The notes under the pieces are model-generated. The model saw nothing but the letters and a program-made list of their open reading frames with translations, was not told the DNA's origin and searched no databases. Of a stretch of 64,000 bases of DNA, positions 10,541 to 21,900 are shown one piece after another (positions within the stretch are counted from its first letter, which is position 1; the number at the start of each line of letters is the position of its first letter). Source of the stretch: Nemertoderma westbladi (Eukaryota; Xenacoelomorpha; Nemertodermatida; Nemertodermatidae); contig JAUCBJ010000700.1 of assembly GCA_032718475.1 (NCBI GenBank), forward strand, positions 62,001 through 126,000. The letters run 5' to 3'. The position numbers were made by a program, and so were the translations under genes.

Positions 10541-11168
10541 CTTACTCTGTACTTCACGTTATACCTACAGAGTTGTATTTTTCACATCACAAACATTACG
10601 TACCAGTCGGTAGGCTACATGTAATTCAGTAGGACTAAGTTTCAATTTTCTGGAACTTTTCTCGCACTACTCAACGCTATAACTATTAATTCCTATTATA
10701 CCGTCGATGTTGTCTGTATAATAATGATAAATGAGTGTCAATCTGATAATTAACCGTATCGTATCGTAATATTCTTATAATAGGGGAACTTGGTCAGCCC
10801 TGACTTTGAATTTATTGTAGGACCTTTAATTACTTTTCTGCCAAGATATTATACAATCTCCACTTGTGGATAAAATATACAATAATGATAATAATTCGAT
10901 CGAGTTGTACAATGCTGTAGGTATACATAAGTAAATATATTCTTGCCGAATTTAATCCTTCCCTTTTGAACGATAAGTTTCACAATGTTAAACTTCAGTA
11001 AAATGCTTTAACATTGCAAGGAATTTATAAATACTACTACTAGTAGACTAGCTGCTTTTTAGATGTAATTTTGGTCCTTTTTATGATCTAAAATACAATA
11101 AAATGATACAATCCACATGTGTTTCACATACAATTTCACCGTTTTAGACAATTTTTCATTGAAAAAAC

Positions 11169-11175
11169 TATAAAT
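11169..11175 (+). promoter_or_regulatory. TATA-like box upstream of SLC18B1-like copy 1
   Basis: TATAAAT lies 64 bp before the ATG, inside a block conserved with the same position in copy 2 (31484-31490), although sequence further upstream diverges. Conservation supports a promoter or 5'UTR role; the start site is inferred. Confidence 0.35.
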
Positions 11176-11238
11176 TTTTAATCTTTAATTGATAACTGAA
11201 ACGTTGGAGACTCCCTAAGTTCATACAAATGAAAGAAG

Positions 11239-14200
11239 ATGACATTACTGGATAACGGTTCTGGTACTAGTGGGAACACGTCTCCGTCGTTACCCCGCCG
11301 TTACCATGACATCCTTGAGACTCCACTTCTTCCAACCCGCAGTCGCGGACCATTCCCCCGCACCGGGTACTTACGGTTACTACGCAACCGCTACGTCTGC
11401 GGAGTCTCCCTGGTGTTCCATGCGTTTACAGTCGGTGGTCTACTCGCTCTGCCAGGGGCATTCTTTCCAATTATGTCGATAAATAAAGGATTTACAGAGC
11501 CGCTAATAGGGTTGTTATTTGGTATATATGCTGGTAAGTTTATGTGTTTTAAGTTTTACAGAGCCGCTAATAGGGTTGTTATTTGGTATATATGCTGGTA
11601 AGTTTATGTGTTTTAAGTTTTACAGAGCCGCTAATAGGGTTGTTATTTGGTATATATGCTGGTAAGTTTATGTGTTTTAAGTTTTACAGAGCCGCTAATA
11701 GGGTTGTTATTTGGTATATATGCTGGTAAGTTTATGTGTTTTAAGTTTTACAGAGCCGCTAATAGGGTTGTTATTTGGTATATATGCTGGTAAGTTTATG
11801 TGTTTTAAGTTTTACAGAGCCGCTAATAGGGTTGTTATTTGGTATATATGCTGGTAAGTTTATGTGTTTTAAGTTTTACAGAGCCGCTAATAGGGTTGTT
11901 ATTTGGTATATATGCTGGTAAGTTTATGTGTTTTAAGTTTTACAGAGCCGCTAATAGGGTTGTTATTTGGTATATATGCTGGTAAGTTTATGTGTTTTAA
12001 GTTTTACAGAGCCGCTAATAGGGTTGTTATTTGGTATATATGCTGGTAAGTTTATGTGTTTTAAGTTTTACAGAGCCGCTAATAGGGTTGTTATTTGGTA
12101 TATATGCTGGTAAGTTTATGTGTTTTAAGTTTTGGGTTATTTGTTAGATATGCTGGTAACATATTAGTTATATATGCTGATATTGATGCAAATACGGATG
12201 TGTTGGTCCAGGAACCACATCTATGGACTGCATCTATCTATGGATCTGCTGGGAACATCTATAGGATTCACTGTAGTCCACTGCCTCCATCACCAAGAAA
12301 TAGTCACAACCTCGTACCTCTGGACAGAAACTTCATTTTAGGGCACCCTCTGGGCTCACCCGAGTCACCCCTAGTACCCCCAACCCCCACATGCCATCGC
12401 CTTCCATTCCACACCTGCCACCGCCTCGGATAAACTCCAGGCTGAACAGCCATGGGACATGAACTTATCTTGTATGTGAGAAATGTCTCTCTTCTTGGCG
12501 CATAGATTGGTGGTATATGATTCAAGGCGGCAACATGGGGAATACGGTGGGGTCAGTGTAATAACCAGATAAATTGTGGCGTTACAAGGGCACCTGGCCA
12601 TCAGCTGCTGGCAGCACTTGACAAGAACCCGAGGGTTCAGCCAATCCAGCACTACTGGGCAGATCAAATGCCCACTGGGGTAAAGATAGGGATTAAAAGT
12701 GAGGACACTGAGGGGTGGCATCTAGTCAATGTCAGGTATCCTTTAAATACCATGAGCCAGCCCGTTTATGTATCGAACTGTCGAGTTTTGTGGCACCGAT
12801 CCACAATACTTTTACACCTGGCGCCAGTGAGCCAGCTCCACAAATAGTGGGATAGTCTTGTTTGAGTGACCAGCGATTAGGCCCAACAGGTCCCAACCTC
12901 GATAATGAAAATTAATGAGGGCTCTCAATGGACACATTATCAAGGATGCCATACTTGACTGCTGGATAAAACAGCACAAGATCGGAGCAAGGGGCCATCC
13001 TGTAGTGCACCACATTCACATGATATGTCTGATTCTGAAAACAAGGAAGAGGTACTGTATCAATCAAATATATAGACTGAGCAATGAACATTGCTAGTGA
13101 GCAGTGGACAAATAACATGTTAGTTGGAAGTTGGAAAATATATATTTTATTATAGACTAGACACAAGTTGTTCAACTTGTGTAAAAAAAATCCTGTTTTT
13201 CCAATTTCATTCTGGAGGGCAAGATGACACTTCAACAGAACGCGTACAGTATACTATTTGATGAGACGCACACTTACTCAATATAACGAAGCTTATTGTG
13301 ATTATGATGCGACCGTGCCAGACATTGAGAATTTACAGTATACAGTATGCTGATACTGTACATTAGTAAGTATATACATGTAAGTGGATAAATGATAAAG
13401 TGTGAGGAACATGCATCAGATTGCTGCCACCACTCGAAATAATATTCCCAAGGTAGCGGAAATACATATATATACAGTCCAACCAATGCCTCAGAGCCTG
13501 AAGAACCCTTGGCCCAGAAGACATCAAGGCCAAGAGTTACACCTATAACACCAGTTCTAACAGAAATGGGTACTTACTTTTAGGCCTAATGGAAGAATGT
13601 GAATTGATACCAACAAACAACACATTCGAAAAGAGTAAGGGGAAGCTATGGACCTTTCAATACCCTAATGGAACCAAAGCACAACTGGATTACATCCTTA
13701 TAAACAAAAAGTGGAGAAACAGCATGATCAACTGCGAGGCATACAGCTCGTTCAACCTAATTGGTTCGGACCACAGAATTGTGACTGCAGAGATCAGACT
13801 CAGTTTGAGAGCCAGCAAACCCAGGACAAGCAAGCAAATCAAATATGACTGGGAGAAACTCAGAACTGACAATGCAGTAAAGCATGCTTACATAGTAGAA
13901 GTTCAAAACCTCTTTGAAGCACTTCAGTCAATGGATGAAGACCAGTCCACACCAGACATATAATAATAATATAATACACAGACAATATACCAGAATATAA
14001 TAACAGCCCACAAGGAATCAGCTAAGAGGCATATCCCCCAGAAACCCAAACGAAAAAGTATGTGCCATGGCAAAACTCTGAGGTTACTTGTAAGAGAGAA
14101 GATCTCAAGATAGCCTACAAAGTTAAAACCGAACAACCAACAACCGAAAACATTAACAAGGTTGAGAAAGCTAAGGACGATCTTAAATTGGCCTACAACA

Positions 14201-17200
14201 TCAGCCAGGAAAAGTACATACAGGATAAAATTGAAGCAATTACAACTGCTCACATACAGCAACAATCAAGACTTACCTGGCAAACTGTAAATGAGGTATC
14301 TGGTCGGAAAAGTTGTGCAAAGGGGCGCCTCAAAGCCGATAGTCCTGAAGAAAGTGTTGGGAAGTGGAAAAATCACTTCAGCAACTTGCTTGGGCAGCCA
14401 CCAAACACCGAGGTCAGCCCTACAAGGAAAATATATGACAAGCCACTACCTATAGAAACAGGGGACTTCACACCTGCCGAACTCCAAAGAAGCAATAAAA
14501 GCATGTCCAATAATAAAGCGAGTGGATTAGATGAAATCCCAGCGGAGGTATGGAAAAGAGGAGTGCTAAACATACCATTATTGAATGTTTGCAACCGGAT
14601 GTTAAAAGGGGAAAAGCCACCACCCATTTGGACTAAAGGTAACTAAAGCCTCTCCCCAAGAAAGGAGACCTCGGTATACCAACAAATTATCGTGGGATCT
14701 GTCTGCTTGTGGTAGCTGCAAAAATATACAATAAAATGATTCTATATAGGATTAGGCCTCACATAGAGAGACTACTGCGTAAGAGCCAAAACGGATTTCG
14801 ACCAAATAGATCAACAATAGCTCAGATACTTACACTACGGAGACTGATTGAAGGAATTAAGTCAAAGAATCTCCCCGCAGTCATGACTTTTGTGGACTTC
14901 AATAAGGCATTCGACTCCATCCATAGAGGTAAAATGCTTGAAATCCTAGGAGCTTATGGAATACCAGAAGTAATTGTTGCTGGCATTAGATTGTTATCTT
15001 GTGACACATAAGCGCAGGTACTCTCACCAGATGGTGAAACTGAGATTTTCTCAATCCTGGCTGGTGTACTACAAGGCGACACATTAGCACCATTACTATT
15101 TGTAATTGTGCTGGATTACGCAATGAGGATGGCCACAACGGGTGAAGATCTGGGAATCACACTTCAAGAACGCAAAAGTAGTAGATACCGGCAACTACAG
15201 TCACAGACACCAACTTTGCGGATGACATCGCCCTGCTCTCTAATACGCTAGCAGATGCACAGCTTCTACTAAATAAAGCGGAGAGGGCTGCTAAGGAGGT
15301 TGGATTGCATATAAATGCTACAAAGACCGAATTCATGACCTTTAATGTTGATGGAAACTTGACAACCATTGATAATAATCAACTAAGGAAGGTCAATGAC
15401 TTCCAGTACCTTGGATCATGGATAGAGAGTAGCATAAAGGACATAGAAGTTCAGGAAAGCAAAGGCGTGGGTGGGTAGCCCTATCCAAAATGGATACCAT
15501 CTAGAAATCAGATCTCTCCAGGCACCTGAAAACTAAGTTCTTTCGAGCCACAGTGGAAAGTGTATTTTTATGCGGGGGTGAGACCTGGACACTGACTAAA
15601 TCACTTGAACAACGAATTGAGGGTTGCTACACAAGACTGCTAAGGGCAGCCCTAAACATCAGCTGGAGACAACACATGACAAACGCCGAGCTTTATGGTA
15701 GAATACCACCTGTATCAACCACCCTCCGTGAACGCAGATTAAGATTCAGTGGGCACTGCTGGCGAAGTAAAGACGAGGTCATACCAGATCTACTTCTCTG
15801 GCAACCAACTCATGGAAAGCGTAGTCGTGGACGACCGGCCATAACATATATAGATCAACTTCAAAGGGATACTGAACTTAGGAGAAACGAAATTGCGACA
15901 ACTATGGAGAATCGGGAAGCCTGGAAGGATCTCATTTCCACTGTCCGAGTTCGCTCGACCTAGTAGTAGTAGTAGGGGAAATACATCCAGTGCTTACAGG
16001 TGGTACTTTGTATCTTAATAACATAATACCCCAGATGTGGTTACTTAGATTAAACACAATCACATATTGATGACATGCCAGCACAGGATTGCACAAGTTC
16101 GTCAAGGCATGGGTAGATTGAGAGCGGAACAGGCACATATTGATCATAAAAAAATCATACATAAATAGACATTTAACGACATTTAGTGTAGAGTATAGTT
16201 TGCTTTGGCCATATAGGCCTTAAGAAGGGCTTTGCAGTTTATGTAGGAGTATATCCCAGATTAACTTTCAGTCTGTCCAAGAATAAAAATTCCACACGAA
16301 CCAATTTACTGTACTCATTACTGTACTGCAGACTCCTATTATTTGTTGTGTTTAAAATAAATAACAATAATATTTTAATTTCCAACACATTATTAAATGT
16401 GTTTTTCATTATTTTAGGTGTTCGATGTATAATGTATCCAATTGTGGGAAAATACCTCGCAGTAGTCGGAGTCAAAAGTTGTTTGACACTTGGCGCTAGT
16501 TTTGGTTCTGTGTGCACCATGCTGTTTGGTATACTGGTCTACTCACCTGATGGAGTGCAATTCGTCACATTGTGTTTCGTCGTAAAGATGTTCGAGGCTC
16601 TAGGAATGAGTGTTGCATTCCTAGCAACGTTCGCAGCTATCGCTTCCCTGTACCCAACGCATCGACTGTTAATGATAGGATTTGTACAGAACGCAGTAAC
16701 AGTTGGGTTCATGGTCTTCCCAGCCATAGGTGGCTTTCTATATGACTGGGGTGGGTTCATGGTACCATTTGTTGTCGTTGGAGGCGCGATGCTACTGAAC
16801 TCGTTTTTGTTGATGGTTGCTATGCCTTCTGTGGAAGCCACTGTTACTAAAAGCGCGTTTTCTCTGTTTGATTTGCTACGAGATGGAATGAGTTTGATAG
16901 CTTCTGTCACTCAAATATATTTCCTGATGGCGATTGGGTTTTATGATGTTACTTTCAGTTTGCATTTAAAGGATAAGTTCGGATATACACCATCCACAAT
17001 CGGGCTGATATTTTTGATTTCGCCATTTATTAACTTTATAGTCGGGATGTCTATGGCAGGTTTGTTACAAAGGTTTCCGAAAGTCAATCCCCTAACGATA
17101 GTGGCTAGTGGCGCACTCATTTTGACTGTAGGCCTACAGCTTATGGGACCAAACCCAATGCTAAACCTACCAACTGATATAGCTGTTGTCCTGTCTGGAG

Positions 17201-18915
17201 TTGGGCTGTTTGGCATTGCTGGTGGATTGACCTTCGTTCCAAGTATACAGGTTCAGATTAAAGTTGGTCTCCAACGACTCGGGTGGCCTGATTGTATTGA
17301 ATCTCACGCAGTGATATCCAGGTAAGTCGACATTATTTGGTATTAACATTACTGTATGTTGCCCAACACCACCCTAATGCACTACCAATTACTACAGTCT
17401 ACTTGCTTCGGGGATACAGTATTAAATCTTCAATTATTTAGCAAAATATTATCAGCTGTAACACATCAAACTTGGAAAGGCTATGATGGGGGTAAACAAT
17501 ACACCTACACATACACCTACTTTAGAACACTACTTTGTAGGCAGTATTAAAGATAGATAGTAAAGAAGCAGGTTACAGAGGTGGGTTGAAAGGAACCAAA
17601 ACAATAAACGAGAGATAGGAAATATAATTTAATTGAGAATAAACAGTTTGTGGATCAACATTCAGATGTATTGGCTGACCAACAGGCTGTGGACTGCCAA
17701 ATGAAAGATTATCTAATATCAACCATCCATGCAGACAGGTGAAAATTAACATTGAATTTAATTTGGTCTTTTCATAAATTGTAAATTTAGTTGCGTATAA
17801 GATGTCGCTAAATTAAGATTACTTGCTTCACATAAATCACTGATGTACTCCTTTTACCAGTAGGCCTATCGGTAGCAGGTATATCTGGCTTTATACTGTA
17901 GATTGCAGTAATTTACGTATTGCAGTACTGCTAGTTATATTCAACGCAGCAATGATAGATGGTACCGGAAGCCGAAGTACAGTACTATAGGCCTAGCCTA
18001 GTAACAAAAAAAGAAATGAAAGTTAACAAAAAGATACCGGTACATGGTCTTAATAGTGCAGCCATACCTAAGTAGGCCTACCTGTCTGCATACCTATAAT
18101 AATGTTTACTTCTTGTCTATATGTGTCTGACGAGTAGGCTACCCTTATCATACCTATATCAGTATATTGCACGTATTGTAGGTCTACTTGTGTTACTGAA
18201 CGCAACTACTCAACTATCGGCAGACCGGTGCCCAACTTACTGCAACATACACCATATCCTGGAATATAGTGTCGTAATGGACCCCCCCCCCCCCCCCCCT
18301 CCCCAAATTTGTCTTCAAATCTTGATGAGATTGCATAAAATTTGAAACAGAGATAGTTTCATCTCCCTCCTCCTTAGTGAGTGAGCCAGAATTTTTATTT
18401 TCGCTTTCAATCTATAGCTACAAGCGTTTAAAAAAAGTGTCTCCGTCGATATTGCACCAGTTACACCGCAGTTATTCTTCAACGATTTAGTGATTTGTTG
18501 GTACTAGTGGAAAGCTGGCCGTGCAAGGATTCCAAATATGAAAAAATATTTGAATTTGAATGGGAAATAGTTGAGTTATGGGCATTCGAATGTTACATGT
18601 ATTTGCCAACGATGCTGCATTGTACCAACAAATCACTAAAGGTGTGAAGGACCCCCTTGGAAATAAGCTGCAAAGCTTTAGGGGTAATCCTATATGTTAT
18701 GTTGGACGATACCTTTTATACCGGTACATTGTTTGGTGTATTTGTTATTGTTTTTACATAATGTATAAATAAATCTATCTATAGATCTATGAAGAATAAC
18801 TGCGGTGTAAGTGGTGCAATATCGACGGAGACACTTTTTTTAAACGCTTGTAGCTATAGATCGAAAAAAAATTCTTCAAATGTCATGCAATCTCATCAAG
18901 ATTTGTAGAAAAGTT

Positions 18916-18946
<31 letters not shown>

Positions 18947-21900
18947 CGTGTCACTGAATTACGACACATGGTGTAGGCGCAGTCATTAAAGGTAATCAAG
19001 GAAATCAATTAGATATTAAAGTTAATTCCGCATGTTTTGTTATGTCCCCTAAGAAATAATGAAATACATTACAATATTAGTAGGAAATGATATAGTATAT
19101 AATATACTATACACTACACAATACTGTTTAATATACTGGTATATTATGATTATTCATTTTATTTCTTGCGATATTTCCTAATTTCCTAGCTTTTAAGGTT
19201 TTTAGCTTATTTCCTAGGAATTAATGTTAATCACTAATTTCGCTTAAAACCTGCAACATATACACATGCAGATACACGTGCGATAGGTAGATAGGTAAAA
19301 GCGGTAAAATCAGTGCAGCAGCTGTGTTAGAAGAAAGTAATCTTAATTTGGCGATATTTTAAACTCAACTAAATTTACAATATATGAAATGACCATATTA
19401 ATTTCAATATTTATTTTGTGTGTAAACGTTACGCCGACGACAGCCGACAGCTGACAACCGACAGCTGACAACTAACAGTTTTCACTTTTCGGTCGATATA
19501 TTGTATATTATATTATATATGAAGAATTTGTATTTGTTTTAAGAATATGGTGTATTTATTAAATATAATAAAATAGCCTAGCGCTGATGTAAAACCATGC
19601 AACCTTTGAACGCCCGCCTCAGCTATTTTTCAACGAAATTCAGATTGTGCTACTATTTGGAATCCTTGCATGGCCAGCTTTCTAGCAGTACCAACTAACA
19701 GCTATAAGATAGAAGAATAACTGCGGTGGGACTGGTGCAATATCGACGGAGACACTTTTTTTAAACGCTTGTAGCTAAAGATTGAAAGCAAAAGTAAAAA
19801 TTCAGGCTCACCCAGTAAGAGGTTGGGAAATGAAAATAATCCCTGTTTCAAATTTCATGAAATGTCATTTAGATTTGTAGAAAAATCAGGGGGGGGGGGG
19901 GGTCTCTGAATTACGACACTATATTCCGGAACATACATGGTGTACTGTGTGACATTGTTTTTAGATTGCTACCGTTATTATGCAATACAATTGAATGGAA
20001 TACATTCAATGAGTAGTCCCATAAGGGCCCAATTGGAAAATTAACGTCATTGTCGGGTTGTTGTGTTTTAGTAACCATAGTAACAGGAGCATGTTACAAG
20101 CAAAGTAATCCAATGCTTAACCGTGCCAGCCTGTTTCGTTAGGCAGCTAAGTGAGTGCTATTAAGTAAATTGATCTTTCAATTATAGTGGAAGTGTAAAG
20201 AAGGTTACTTACTAATATCACTGCTATATTATGGATAGCCAGTAATCGTCAAGCAACATGACCTTCCAATAAACTCTGACACGCTAACATTACTGTGTTA
20301 TGGATAGTCAGTATTCTTCAAATATTTCGTCATGCGTGCGCCCATGTGAAGAATACCAGGATTACCAGGGGCGCTTATTTCTGTCTTACTGTATAACCTG
20401 TACAAATACTAATTCGTTTATTGTTTTGGTTAGCTTCGCCCTTCTAGGTAACCTGTGTTTTTGGTGAAAACCTGATATTCTTCACATGGGGGTAACTGCA
20501 AAGTGAAATATAACAGCAGAAAGTCTGGTATTCTTCACAAGGGCCCATGAGTGACCTTTAAATTATTGGTAGTGTATTTAATAATCTTATTTCGGTGTTA
20601 AAGATAGTTCATTATAACGAACCTGCCTATTAATAGGCCAGGGTAGTTCTTGTCAAGAGTTGAGCCGTTTAAAAACACGATGTGGTTGTGTGTGTGTGTA
20701 TGTATAACCATCCAATATCTCAAAAACTCAAGCAGGTACGCAAAAATTTTAATAACAAACTCTCCATAAATTTTGGTTGCGCACAAGACTGTATATTTTT
20801 TGTGGCGTTTCGATCACGGGGTCACTGAAAAATAGCGGTTTTGAAAATTTAAAGTCGAATTTCACCGATTTCAACTCGTCGAGTATGCACCAACTTTTTT
20901 ATTTGAGATATTCAGTCATCTGAGCAACATATTTGAGCCTCAGAATCTTTTCAAATATCGCCAATCTCGCACAGAACGTCGCCAAAATTTGTTAGTCCGG
21001 CAAAAAAACGCACAAATTCGTCTAAAAGAGTAAATTATTTAGTTGCGGAATAATATGATTCAACTAGAAAAGCCAGCCAGCTGGCTGTAAGGAGACCGTC
21101 CATATAGACAAACGTAGTGTTAGTTGTGTCCCTCCTCATTCATTATCATCAACTCCCTCCCACCTAACATAGCAGTGAGTAACCTTATAGATTATTGTCA
21201 TTGGATTCACTGGGAAGAGCTATTCATCTGGTGGGGTAATACATTATACAAACTTACAGTTGATGTTTGATTACTGTCTGGGTTAGAGTGAGATAGTAAT
21301 AATTTTGGCAAGTAATATACTTCTCTGCAGTTTGGGCTATTTCAATAAATAGTAGTAGCTTACTAGGCCCACATGAATACCAGCAGCTGGTGTTTCTATC
21401 GTTGAGTTGATGGCAATTTATCGTGTTTTCATTTTCGCTCACTCAGGGTACTGGTTTGAGGGGCAGGTTCGTTTAAAGCCAGCTTGCTGGCTTTCTAGTC
21501 TTAAATAATGTATACTTAATTTATTTTATAAGTATAGAGTTTAAAATAACACAAGGCTCAAATTCGTTTAGAAATGATTACGAACAGTTTATGAATATTT
21601 TTTTCACCAAATTGCTCTTTTTATTGTTGTTATTTAATTACCGTTAATAATGGTTTACGGATTTGGTTGTCGGTTATCGGCTGTCGGTTGTCGGCTGTCG
21701 GCGTAAAGTTTACACCCATTTATTTTCAGTTATCTGCATGGATGGTTTTTTTTAGATAAATAACCTTTCATTTGGTGGTCCAGTTCGCCACACTTTCGAT
21801 CCAGTTCCGTTCAGTTCGGTCCAGATTCGTGTAGTGTCCTATACTATTTTTTGTGATAAAGGATCTATTGTAAGCAGATATATAAACCGTTTAATTCCTT

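Noticed and set aside
12371-12721. 116-codon minus-strand frame with many Cys and Pro
   Set aside because: Looks vaguely protein-like but no family recognised and it lies in an intron next to a LINE; may be transposon-derived noise.
13298-13310. Third GTGATTATGATG copy as a target duplication
   Set aside because: It occurs in direct orientation at three distant places (9753, 10524, 13298) without matching termini, so no element can be defined.
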